From Alistipes putredinis (GTDB taxonomy: Bacteria > Bacteroidota > Bacteroidia > Bacteroidales > Rikenellaceae), in NCBI GenBank assembly GCA_022009915.1, contig CP091730.1, forward strand, positions 1,736,001 through 1,800,000: a DNA stretch of 64,000 nt, written 5' to 3'. The notes beneath the pieces are model-generated. The model ran no database searches and was not told where the DNA came from. It saw only the letters and a program-made list of their open reading frames with translations. Shown piece after piece: positions 9,743 through 19,446 of this stretch (its first letter is position 1; every line of letters starts with the position of its first letter). The position numbers were made by a program, and so were the translations under genes.

Positions 9743-11949
9743 TTATATTTTGCTCCATTTCAGTCTAAGACTGTTCAGCACCACCGACACCGAGTGAAAG
9801 CCATGGCCGCACTGGCAATCATGGGATTGAGCAGGATGCCGCAAACGGGGAACAACACTCCCGCAGCCACTGGAATACCTATAAGATTATAGATGAAAGC
9901 CCAGAAAAGATTCTGACGAATAAGGCTTACCGTGCGTCTGGACAACTTCACGGCGCACGGCAAAAGCATCAAGTCCGAAGTCATGAGCGTACACATAGCG
10001 ACATCCATGGCGATATCCGTTCCGCGTCCCATTGCGACACTCACATCTGCCTGCGCGAGAGCCTGCGAATCGTTTATTCCGTCGCCGACCATTGCCACCT
10101 TGCGGCCGCGTGCCTGCAATCGTGCGATATACTCCTGTTTGCCGGACGGCATAACGCCCGACACATAATGCTCGATTCCTACCTGCGAGGCGACCGACTT
10201 CGCCACCGACTCGGAATCACCAGTAAGCATATGCACTTCTATGCCAGCACGAGTCAATTCCCTCACCGCATCGGCGGACGAGGCTTTCAAAACATCGGCA
10301 ATCGCCACCTGCGCTATCGTATCGCCGCCCAGTCCGAAATACACCACGCTGCGGCCGGTAGTGTCCATATCCAGAGCTTCGGCAGGTCCTGCACCGAAAT
10401 CCGCGGCAAGAGCCTCGTTTCCTATCCAGTAGTCGCCCTCGGGCAGTTTCAGGACTACGCCCTTGCCTGTCACACTCTCGAACTCGCCCTGAGCGATTTC
10501 GCTTCCACCAATCTCGCGTGCCCATTCTCCGACAGCCTTCGCAAGCGGATGCTCGGAGCGGCTCTCGGCCGTGCAAAAGTACATCCGCGTATCTTCGTTC
10601 CATGCGGCGAATCCAACGGAAATCCACCACGCGCGGCGTTCCCTCCGTCAGCGTACCGGTCTTGTCCAAAACCACGGTATCTATGCCGCACATGTTCTCC
10701 AACGCCACCGCATCCTTTATAAGTATATGGTTCTGCGCCGCCTTGCCTATCCCGACCATAAGTGCAGTAGGCGTCGCGAGCCCCAGTGCACACGGGCAGG
10801 CGATAACCAGAACCGACACGGCGGAAACGAGCGCGTATGAAAAATACGCTGTGCCGCCGATTGCAAGCCAGCATACGAACGTAACGGCGGCAATCACGAT
10901 GACCGCAGGAACGAAAATCCGGCTGATACGGTCCACTATTCTCTGAACAGGAGCCTTGCTGCCCTGCGCGGCTCTGACCATGGCGACGATTTGCGAAAGG
11001 ACGGTATCGCCGCCAACCTCCGTGGCCTCCATCACAAAAGAGCCATTGCCGTTTATGGTTCCGGCCCACAGCTTATCCCCGCCCGACTTTTCGACAGGCA
11101 GCGATTCTCCGCTCAGCATGCTTTTCGTCCACCGCGGAGCCGCCGCTGCGCAAAATGCCGTCCACCGGTATCTTTTTCACCCGGAAGAATGCTTATCATG
11201 TCGCCGGCAACAAGCGACGAAACGGGGACAATAGTCTGCTCGCCGGCCCTGACAAGACGCGCCGTCTTGGGTTGCAGTCCCATAAGCGAGCGTATGGCCG
11301 ACGATGTGGAATTTTTCGCCCGCTGTTCCAACAGTTTGCCCAGCAGCACGAACGCGATGATTACCGCCGAGGCTTCATAGTAAACATGCGGCTGCAAAGA
11401 CCGTTCGAGCCAGAACTCCGGCCGAACCGTATTGAACACGCTGAACAGAAATGCCACCGACGTACTCAAAGCCACGAGCGTATCCATGTTGGCGCTGCCG
11501 CGCAACGCATGCTTTATTCCGTTTACATAGAACCCGCGTCCGAAGAAAACCATAACGGCCAGAGCGAGCGCCATCATTATCCACTGCACCTCGACCGACG
11601 AGTGCCTGGACGACATGCCCAGCACCGCGAGCGGAACGGAAAGCACCCATGCTCCGATTGTTCGGCGAAGCAACAAGCGGTAGCTTTTCGTCTCGGCCAA
11701 AAGTTGCTGTTCGAAAGCGTTTTCCCGTTCGGTTATCACCAAATCGTAACCGGCACCCCGAACCGCATCGCGCATCTGTCGCAAAGATATTTCGCTCGTA
11801 TCGTACTTTACATACAAGGTAGCCGAGGCGAAATTGACTGTTGCCGCATGCACTCCTTTCAACCCCGCGACCGTCCTCTCCACGTTCGATGCACACACGG
11901 CGCATGTCATTTCAAGAACAGGAAGCGTCGCTTCGGATAATTTCTCCAT
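9743..11949 (-). CDS. copA: Copper-exporting P-type ATPase (frameshifted)
   Basis: One N-terminal HMA domain with the motif MTCAVC, then eight predicted membrane segments, TGES-loop remains as SMLSGESLP, the CPC metal-transport motif in VIACPCALGLATP, phosphorylation site DKTGT, the SEHPLA motif of P1B ATPases and the hinge VGDGIND. About 730 residues. It pumps Cu(I) from the cytoplasm. Indels near 11150, 10590 and 9795 split it. Repairing the last one gives MAFSSVSVVLNSLRLKW and a stop at 9745-9743, the normal C-terminus. An inverted repeat TTTACA-C-TGTAAA lies 15 bases upstream of the start. Confidence 0.92.
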
Positions 11950-11963
11950 GACAAAACTCTGTT

Positions 11964-11976
11964 TTTACACTGTAAA
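11964..11976. promoter_or_regulatory. CopY/BlaI-like dyad upstream of copA
   Basis: TTTACA-C-TGTAAA, 15 bases before the copA start. The cop box bound by CopY-type repressors is TACAnnTGTA. This copy has one central base instead of two, which could be a real variant or an indel. On the minus strand it directly follows a TATCTTTA element that resembles the -7 box. Confidence 0.45.
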
Positions 11977-12064
11977 GATAATTATTTTCCGCTTTCAGCA
12001 AGAAGTTTAGCATGCGCACAAAGCAAGGGAACAATCCGTATGAGGGAATTAGGCATTCGAGCAT

Positions 12065-12110
12065 AAACGAAATCACCCCTGCAAGAGTTTTTGTAGGGGT
12101 GATTTCGTTT
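12065..12110 (-). terminator. Terminator after the lipoprotein gene
   Basis: Twenty-base arms at 12065-12084 and 12091-12110 with one non-Watson-Crick position and a six-base loop. It lies 18 bases past the end of the lipoprotein gene and before copA on the same strand, so it separates the two operons. Confidence 0.8.
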
Positions 12111-12128
12111 AGAAAATTCCTATTATGC

Positions 12129-13610
12129 TCAATAGACCGTATTCTGCGGGTCGAAGTTCGTCCAGCCGTCCAACCAATCGTCGCCTGCATCGCGGAACGC
12201 TCCGACATATCCGCCATTGCCGTCGGACAGCACCGCCGACGGGCAGTAATTTTGTCCGGTTCCTTTGGGGTCGGTAAGATTCAGGGCCGCCTCGTCCATC
12301 TCCGAGTTGGTCGGCTCGCTGAAAAAGAAAGAGTGGGAGTACGACACCTTGTCGCGGTCCTCCGTACCGGTTGCATAATCATAGAGGTAATCGGCATACT
12401 CCTTGTTCTTGTCCGTACCGATAACACCCATACCGGCAAAGATGATATTTTTAAGGCTGAATCCGCCTTCCTTGGCATACTTCACAGTATTGCCTTTCTC
12501 GCCGTCCACGATAAGCCCGATAGGGTATCCGACCGCCAGAGTATTCTCGACATTCAGTTTGCTGCTGCGGCGAATCTGCATGGCTGCCTGAAAAAGGCCC
12601 AGTTTGGAACCGTTATCCGGGAACATGCTGCCGGCGGTTATATAGTCGGATGTGTTGGCGAAATCGCTGTTTTTGGCTGTACGAGGCCCTATGAACGTGA
12701 TGTTCTTGAAAGTCGCCGAGGTGAACGGTATCGTTTCGGCGCCGCTGGCGTTGTTGTCGCTTTCAAAACCGTTGCTCTGCGAAGTGTCGGCAATACGAGG
12801 GTCTCGGATGGAAAGGCCGTACTGCACCGTACCGCTGAAACCGTTGTCCGTATCGAACTCATCGTCCCAACCCTTGTAGGCTACCAGATACTTGCAGTTC
12901 ACCGCACCGCCGAACCATTCGTAAGAGTCGTCGTTGGAATATGACACCTGCAAATGATCTACGGTCGTACCGCTGCCTACCGAACCGAACGTGATGCCGT
13001 TAATCTCCTTGTCGGTATCGAACGGATATCCGGCGAACTCCACACGGATGTACTGATAGACTCCCGAATCGTCGGAATCATCGTCGCCTCCGTGTATGGT
13101 TGTCGGACCGCCTTCTATCTGCTGCGTACCCTGATTATTGCGGGCCTTTCCGCAAATGATTAGTCCGCCCCAGTCGCCCGGACGGCGCTGTCCGGCAGGC
13201 TGCGCCGAAGTCATCACAATCGGAGCGTCTTTCGTTCCTTTCATTTCCACATATCCGCCCGGCTCCACGATAAGCGCCGCCATTGTCCGCTTGTCGCCCT
13301 TGATGACCGTTCCGGCTGGAATGCAGAGCTTTGCACCCGCATCGACATACACCCATCCTTTCAGCGTATAGGTGCCGCGTTCGAGAGTTACGTCGCCAGT
13401 GAAGTGGAAATTCTGCGTGCCGTTGCCGAGGTCCGCACCGCTGTTGAACAGGATTCCATCGCTGTACGCCACATTGCCTTTGTAAGTCACTTTCGGATCC
13501 GTCGAGGCGGCCGGTCCGTCCTCCGAAGAACAGGAACTCGTCATAACGGACATTGCAAGGGCAGCACATATCATAAATGCCAGACCCCGTCTTTTCAATT
13601 CGATTTTCAT
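12129..13610 (-). CDS. Outer-surface lipoprotein paired with a TonB-dependent receptor
   Basis: Intact 493-residue protein. A signal peptide ends in a lipobox with Cys27 (VMTSSC), so it should be a lipoprotein. The rest is rich in Gly, Asp and Asn and has short repeating strands (FKNITFIGPRT, LKNIIFAGMG), suggesting a parallel beta-helix. Similar proteins in Bacteroidetes sit beside TonB receptors and are sometimes misnamed multidrug transporters. No catalytic motif is obvious; capturing the receptor's substrate at the surface is the likely job. It starts 15 bases after the restored stop of the receptor gene and ends at a strong terminator. Confidence 0.7.
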   Translation of the reverse strand: MKIELKRRGLAFMICAALAMSVMTSSCSSEDGPAASTDPKVTYKGNVAYSDGILFNSGADLGNGTQNFHFTGDVTLERGTYTLKGWVYVDAGAKLCIPAGTVIKGDKRTMAALIVEPGGYVEMKGTKDAPIVMTSAQPAGQRRPGDWGGLIICGKARNNQGTQQIEGGPTTIHGGDDDSDDSGVYQYIRVEFAGYPFDTDKEINGITFGSVGSGTTVDHLQVSYSNDDSYEWFGGAVNCKYLVAYKGWDDEFDTDNGFSGTVQYGLSIRDPRIADTSQSNGFESDNNASGAETIPFTSATFKNITFIGPRTAKNSDFANTSDYITAGSMFPDNGSKLGLFQAAMQIRRSSKLNVENTLAVGYPIGLIVDGEKGNTVKYAKEGGFSLKNIIFAGMGVIGTDKNKEYADYLYDYATGTEDRDKVSYSHSFFFSEPTNSEMDEAALNLTDPKGTGQNYCPSAVLSDGNGGYVGAFRDAGDDWLDGWTNFDPQNTVY

Positions 13611-13625
13611 ACTTTCTTTGTCTGA

Positions 13626-16455
13626 TTAAAGATTGATATAACTAAAAAAACTATAACCTACCACCAAGTTGAAACTGCGTCCCGGACGATAGCTGCGGGT
13701 GACTTCTTCGATAGTGCGCTGCCGATTGTTCACGAGTGACATCCTCGAATTGCTTGAAGACGCAACGCTCTGCCAGCACGTCCCGCACAGAGGCTTTCAA
13801 TTCCCATTTTCCTATCTTTTTTCCGACGGACAAATCAATGCTGTTACGCGGCATCTCGTATGAGTTAGGAATGTTGCGCGACGAACCGTCCGCTCCCGTA
13901 CCATACCGGTTGCCTACGCCTATAATGCGTTTGCCCACACGGTTGTAAAGCACTGCGGCGCTCCAACCACGCTCCGTATCGTTGTAAAAGATTCCGGTGT
14001 TGATGAGATAGGGAGACTGTCCCTGCATCGGACGGTCTATGTCGTTGGTACCGGGCGCGAACTGCACCTTGCTTTTAATCCAAGCCCCGTTGAAGGAGAA
14101 AGAGAAGTCTTTCAGTCCGATGAAATCGAGATTCTTGCGTATGTCGATTTCTATTCCGAAATTGTTCGCTCCACGTGCGTTGGTAAAAAGAGTAGATGAG
14201 GTCGGTGCCTCCCGCCACGGTATAGGTCCATTCTATCGGATTCCTGAAATGCTTGTAGAAAAAAGCCACCGATACCTGTTCTCCCGCCGACGGATACCAT
14301 TCGTATCGCAGGTCGAAATTGTCGATGTAGGCAGGGTTTCAGGTCGGAGTTGCCCATGACGCTGCTGCCCAGTTCGAAGTCGTAGTACACGGAGGTGGAG
14401 AGCTCGCGGAATTCGGGCCGATTGACCGACCTGCCGTAAGCGGCACGCAACTGATGCCGGTCGTTCAAGTTGTAAGTCACGTTCGCAGAGGGGAGAATAT
14501 CGCTGTTGTCATAGGGCGTGCTTTGCAGGCTCTCTTCGAACTGACGGGTATTCATCCTCAGCACCTGCCGGTTGTATTCGTATCGTGCGCCTGCATAGAT
14601 ATTGAACGCTCCCGCCGGCAGATTTATGCCTACATATCCGGCAAGCAGCGTCTGGTCGCCCTCGTAATTATTCAGAAAATTCACCTCTTCGTATAGATAC
14701 AGCTTTGTCCGGACCGTAATTGGAATCGACGAGCACCTCTTTCGGAACATCATTCGAAAACAGGAAATCTTCCGGCAGCGTATTGTTCGGCTGCCAGCCG
14801 TATTGGAACTCTCGTGCACGGTAGGAACGGGTGCGGAACTCACCATAGGCTCCGGCTTTCAGCGTCGGCTCGAAAGAACCGAAGTGGAAATCCTTCCGGT
14901 AGTTGCCACCTGCGGAAACGATGTGCTCGTCAAGGCGGGTAAACTCACGGCTTATCCGATATATCCCCATTCTATGCTCCGTGCGGTCGGTACGCTCTAT
15001 CAGGCGGCGGTCCGGCAAGTTGCGGTTGGCGTAAGCATAGCCGACGTTCCAGTCTATACGGTTGTCTGCCAATGCGTGACGGCCTGTCAGTTGGGTATTG
15101 TATGTGGTACGGGCGGAGTAGTAATACTCCATATCGTTTATATTATCCGGCTGGGCGTTGAATCCCGTGCGCTCGGCATAGCGATTCTTGGCTATTTGGT
15201 TGAAGATGTTTTTCCATTCAAAATAGTGTCGGTTGTCTTTCGGACGTAAAGAAAGATTGAGCATGGCTCCAATCCGTATATCGTTGCTGAACTGGTTGTC
15301 GGTGGCTTTTCGCAGAGGCACCGGCTTGTCGTTGGACGTGTCGTAAGGACCGTAAAGCGAGTTTTTCCATGTCGAGCTGCGTCTTGTATGTATTGGAATA
15401 GTTCAGGTCCGCAAGCAAGCCGTATGTCTGTCCACCGTCCCGCTTCCATGTATGATTGTAGCTCATGTTCAGTTTCAAGTCGCTCGCCGGATGTTTGGTA
15501 CGCAAGGTCCAGTCGTTGTTCAACCCGTTACCGAGCACATCGAGGCGCGGGTTGGTTCCGCCCTCGTACCCCGCGTAGGCACGCAATGCGGCGCTCATTC
15601 CCCCGCTCAGAGAGCGATGTCCGCTGCCGAATCCCAGCCAATCCATGCCACCGCCTCTCGAAGCCGCGAAACTACGGAAATGCGTCCGGTCATTGACTCC
15701 CACACCTACCGAGATATTAAACCCGTCGTTTTTCCGGCAGGCTGCTTCGTGTTGATGAGAATGAATCCTCCCGTAAAATCAGCCGGATATTCCGGAGCCG
15801 GACTCTTGACAACGACCATGTTGTCGAGTTGGGAGCTGGGCAGAATGTCGAACGAAAAAGCCCGCGAATCGGCTTCCGAACTGGGTACGGCACCTCCGTT
15901 GAGCCACACGTTGTTATATCGTTGCGACAGCCCGCGGACCATGACGAACTTCTCGTCGATGATGGACACGCCCGGCACGCGGCGTATAACTTCCGAAGCG
16001 TCCTTGTCCTGCGTGCGGGCTATTTGCTGCGCCGATACTCCGGTCTGTATTACGGGGCTGCGTTTCTGCTCCTGCACTTGCGCCGCTTCCGTATTACGGC
16101 GTGCGACAGCAATCACCGAAACTTCTCCCAGTGTTTGAGAATCGCCCTCCATTAAAAAGTCGATATTGATTTCTCCCACATCGGGCACTACCACGGATTC
16201 CTCAACAACGGTCTTATATCCGATATATCGGGCAGTCATAGTATAGGTTCCGGCCGGAAGTTCCAATTCGTAGATTCCATTCATGTCTGCGGTCGCTCCT
16301 TTGCCGCTAGCCGATACGATGACGGTGGCGCCGACCAACGGCTCATCGTTTTGTCTGCCTTTGATTGCGCCCTTTACAACTCCGGCATTCGCCGTCCACG
16401 CGAAACCGGACATCAGGATAAGAAATAACGTCTTGCTAAATTCGATATGCTTCAT
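13626..16455 (-). CDS. TonB-dependent outer-membrane receptor (frameshifted)
   Basis: Signal peptide cleaved near ANA-G at residue 24, a carboxypeptidase-regulatory-like domain (VVKGAIKGRQNDEPLVGATV, residues 25-110), a plug domain with IRRVPGVSIID and VRGLSQRYNNVWLNGG, then a large beta-barrel. Total length is about 940 residues. Six or more indels interrupt it (for example near 15730, 15345, 14715, 14335, 14190 and 13735). Past the last one the frame reads SYRPGRSFNLVVGYSF, a normal barrel C-terminus, and stops at 13628-13626. It imports an unknown ligand across the outer membrane using TonB energy. Upstream lie three copies of an operator-like dyad. Confidence 0.88.
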
Positions 16456-16495
16456 TCGCTCTCACTTATTTTGTCGCTGCGAAAGTAGCCCGGCG

Positions 16496-16594
16496 ATATT
16501 ACAGAAATATTGCTCCCGCATTAAGAAAACATGGGAAATACATCGAATGCAAACATCTGTAAATAGCTATATTACAAGAATATTACAGAAATAT
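16496..16594 (-). promoter_or_regulatory. Three operator-like dyads upstream of the TonB receptor operon
   Basis: ATATTACAGAAATAT occurs at 16496-16510 and 16580-16594, and the variant ATATTACAAGAATAT at 16569-16583. Each has arms ATATT/AATAT around a five-base spacer. The last two overlap by four bases, an 11-base step. On the coding strand this reads CTGTAAT-ATTC-TTGTAAT, two seven-base repeats separated by four, the spacing of a Pho box. The outer copies are 84 bases apart, about eight helical turns. The rest of 16456-16730 shows no gene. Confidence 0.6.
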
Positions 16595-16733
16595 GAAACA
16601 CCGATATTATTTCGTCTCTCGTGTCTGTCTTTTCAAAGGAATGACGCGGATATAAGCAGAGTAGAAAGCGGAAAGGCTCGTTCAGGCGGCAAATGCCATA
16701 GCAGGCGGACAAGCAAGAGGTACATATACGAAA

Positions 16734-16753
16734 AAGCGGTTGAAACACCGCTT
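16734..16753 (-). terminator. Terminator after tRNA-Lys
   Basis: Arms AAGCGGT and ACCGCTT (16734-16740, 16747-16753) with a six-base loop, followed on the minus strand by a T-run. It lies 29 bases after the 3' end of the tRNA. Confidence 0.75.
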
Positions 16754-16781
16754 CTTCATCAGGCCGTCTGCCTTGTTTTTG

Positions 16782-16856
16782 TGATCTAGCTGGGGCTCGA
16801 ACCCAGGACCCCCATCCTTAAAAAGGGATGTGCTCTACCTACTGAGCTACTAAATC
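16782..16856 (-). tRNA. tRNA-Lys (TTT), with an eight-base anticodon loop as given
   Basis: Folds into a cloverleaf: acceptor GATTTAG/CTAGATC with one T-G pair, D-arm GCTC...AGAGC, anticodon stem CATCC/GGATG, T-arm CTGGG-TTCGAGC-CCCAG, discriminator A. The anticodon loop is CTTTTTAA, eight bases where seven (CTTTTAA) is normal. The extra base lies in a T-run at 16818-16825, the same type of position where most genes here carry an indel, so error is the simplest explanation. No CCA is encoded. A promoter lies just upstream. Confidence 0.9.
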
Positions 16857-16872
16857 ATCCTGATTTGCGGTG

Positions 16873-16905
16873 CAAATGTAAAGATTATTTTTTTGTATTA
16901 CCAAA
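16873..16905 (-). promoter_or_regulatory. Promoter of tRNA-Lys
   Basis: On the minus strand TTTG (16905-16902), 21 bases, then TACATTTG (16880-16873). The start would be near 16866, ten bases before the tRNA. Confidence 0.65.
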
Positions 16906-16960
16906 ACAAAATGATATTTTTTTGTATCTGATTTTAACAAAAAAACCTTTCTGGAAAAAA

Positions 16961-18155
16961 ATGTGTAGAGTAGTCATTATAGGTGCCGGAGGAGTAGGCA
17001 CGGTGGTTGCGCACAAGGTGGCGGCCAATCCGATATTTACGGACATAATGCTTGCGAGCCGCACCAAATCCAAGTGCGATGCGATTGCCGAAGCGATAGG
17101 CGGCGGAAGAATCAAGACAGCGCAGGTGGATGCCGACAACGTAGCGGACTTGTGCGACCTTTTTCCGCAGTTTCAAACCCGACATTGTAATAAACGTGGC
17201 GCTTCCGTATCAGGACTTGACCATTATGGACGCATGTTTGGAGTGCGGGGTAAATTATCTCGACACGGCCAACTACGAGCCCAAGGACGAGGCGCATTTC
17301 GAATACAGCTGGCAATGGGCCTACCATGACAGGTTCAAGGAAAAAGGCCTCACTGCGATTCTGGGATGCGGATTCGATCCGGGCGTTTCGGCCATTTTCG
17401 TCGCGTATGCCGCAAAACACCACTTCGACGAAATACAATATCTCGATATAGTGGACTGCAACGCCGGCAACCACGGCATGGCTTTCGCCACCAACTTCAA
17501 CCCCGAAATCAACATTCGCGAAGTTACGCAGAAGGGCAGATACTACGAAAACGGAGAGTGGGTCGTAACCGAACCGCACCAGATTCACAAGCCGCTCACT
17601 TATCCCGAAATAGGGGAGAGGGAATCCTATGTGATTTACCACGAGGAACTCGAATCGCTGGTAAAGCACTACCCGACACTCCGACGCGCCCGTTTCTGGA
17701 TGACTTTCGGACAGGAGTATCTCACTCACTTGCGCGTGATACAGAACATAGGCATGGCTCGTATCGACCCGATTATGTACAACGGAGTGGAAATTGTTCC
17801 GATACAGTTTCTCAAAGCCGTTCTGCCCGACCCGAAATCGCTGGGTGAAAACTACCACGGACAAACCAGCATCGGCTGCCGCATACGCGGAATCAAAGAC
17901 GGAAAGCAGCATACCTATTACATATACAACAACTGCGACCACGAGGCGGCGTACAAGGAAACAGGCACGCAGGCAGTAAGCTACACCACCGGAGTTCCGG
18001 CTGCGCTCGGAGCTGCGATGTTCGCCAAAGGCTTGTGGAAAGGCGCCGGAGTGTACAACGTGGAGCAGTTCGATCCGGACCCGTTCCTTGCAGAACTCGG
18101 ACCGCAGGGGCTTCCGTGGGTCGAGAAATTCGACGTAGATCTGGAAGTGGACTGA
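16961..18155 (+). CDS. Carboxynorspermidine/carboxyspermidine dehydrogenase (saccharopine dehydrogenase fold)
   Basis: Rossmann motif IGAGGVGTVVAHKVA at the N-terminus, then NYLDTANYEP and GCGFDPGVSAIF, the landmarks of saccharopine-dehydrogenase-like enzymes. About 398 residues after repairing one indel near 17165. With its neighbour it makes spermidine or norspermidine by the carboxy route: it reductively joins aspartate semialdehyde to putrescine or diaminopropane using NADPH. The decarboxylase for the product is the next gene on the same strand, though a strong terminator lies between them. The ATG at 16961 directly precedes the Rossmann strand. Confidence 0.88.
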
Positions 18156-18176
18156 TATTGAAATACGGACAATAGA

Positions 18177-18209
18177 GTTGCGGCCTACCGAAAAAGGCCG
18201 CAACTTTTT
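18177..18209 (+). terminator. Strong terminator between the two polyamine genes
   Basis: GTTGCGGCCT (18177-18186) and AGGCCGCAAC (18195-18204) form a perfect 10-base stem followed by TTTTT. It lies inside the 74-base gap between two genes of the same pathway and strand, so it could end transcription or serve as an attenuator. Confidence 0.85.
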
Positions 18210-18229
18210 ACGATACATATATATTGAAG

Positions 18230-19358
18230 ATGATTGATTTCGACAAGGTTCCCTCGCCGTGCTATGTTCTGGACGAGCAGGCACTCGACCGCAATCTGGA
18301 AATAATCGACCGAGTAAGGGCGGAATCTGGCGCGGAGATAATAGTCGCGCTCAAAGCATGCGCCATGTGGAGCATCTTTCCGAAACTGGCGCAGCACAGC
18401 GACGGAGCTACGGCATCGTCGGCCGCCGAAGCCAAACTCGTTGTGGAAGAATTCGGACAGAGAGCCCACACCTACGCTCCGGCATATACCGACCGGAGTT
18501 TCGAACAAATCGTCGAGCTGAGCAGCCATATAACGTTCAACTCCATAGGCCAGTTCGAGCGGTTCGGCCCTGCGGCGCTGCTTCGCGGCGTCTCATGCGG
18601 TCTAAGAATAAATCCAGAATATTCGCCCGTGGAAACCGACCTGTACAATCCGTGCTGCAAGGGTTCGCGCTTGGGAGTCAAGGCCGAAAATCTCACCTGT
18701 CTGCCTGCCGGAATAGAAGGGTTGCATTTCCACGTGCTGTGCGAATCCGGAGCCGAGCATCTCGAAAGGGCGTTGCAGGAAGTCGAAAAAAGATTCGGGC
18801 ATCTGCTTCCCGAAATCAAATGGCTGAACTGCGGGGGAGGGCATCTCATGACACGCGAAGGATACGACTGCGACCGCCTGATAAAGGTCATTCGCAGTTT
18901 CAAACAAAGACACCCGAATCTGCGTGTGATTCTCGAACCGGGCAGTGCATTCACATGGAGAACCGGATATTTGGTTTCGCGCATCGAAGACATAGTAACC
19001 AACGACGAAGTGCATACGGCCATGCTCGACGTATCGTTCGCATGCCACATGCCCGACTGTCTGGAAATGCCGTACAAGCCCGCCATCGTCGGTGCGCACG
19101 AACCGCAAAAAGGACAAAAGGCATGGAGAATGGGCGGAAGCAGCTGCCTTGCAGGCGATTACTGCGGCTCATGGGCTTTCGACCACGAACTTAAAGTAGG
19201 CGAAAAAAATCGTGTTCGAGGACATGATACACTACACGATGGTGAAAACCACGATGTTCAACGGCGTGCAACATCCGGACATAGCCATATGGCACGACGA
19301 CGGAACCCTGCAAATCGTCCGCCGGTTCGGGTACGACGATTTCAAAAACCGCATGTGA
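18230..19358 (+). CDS. nspC: Carboxynorspermidine decarboxylase
   Basis: PLP enzyme of the alanine-racemase-fold decarboxylase group. VALKACAMWS carries the PLP lysine; LHFHVLCESG, NCGGGHLMTREGYD and LEPGSAFTW form the cofactor pocket; GGSSCLAGDYCG provides the catalytic cysteine. About 376 residues. It removes CO2 from carboxyspermidine or carboxynorspermidine to finish the triamine. An indel in an A-run near 19206 breaks it; the other frame continues IVFEDMIHYTMVKTTMFNG and stops at 19356-19358. I chose the ATG at 18230 rather than a TTG two codons earlier. Confidence 0.9.
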
Positions 19359-19383
19359 CCCGTTTTAGTGGTATAAATACTTA

Positions 19384-19414
19384 TTGCAAACTCGGTCTTA
19401 ATGGAGTAAATTTG
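19384..19414 (+). promoter_or_regulatory. Promoter of the cysteate synthase gene
   Basis: TTG at 19384-19386, 20 bases, then TAAATTTG at 19407-19414: a full match to the phylum's promoter. The start near 19421 gives a leader of about 26 bases. Confidence 0.7.
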
Positions 19415-19446
19415 CGCGTTCATTGAAAAAACTACTAATTAGAGCA

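Noticed and set aside
17112..18284. 390-residue minus-strand frame across the polyamine dehydrogenase
   Set aside because: Antisense to a clear enzyme and passes through a terminator hairpin.
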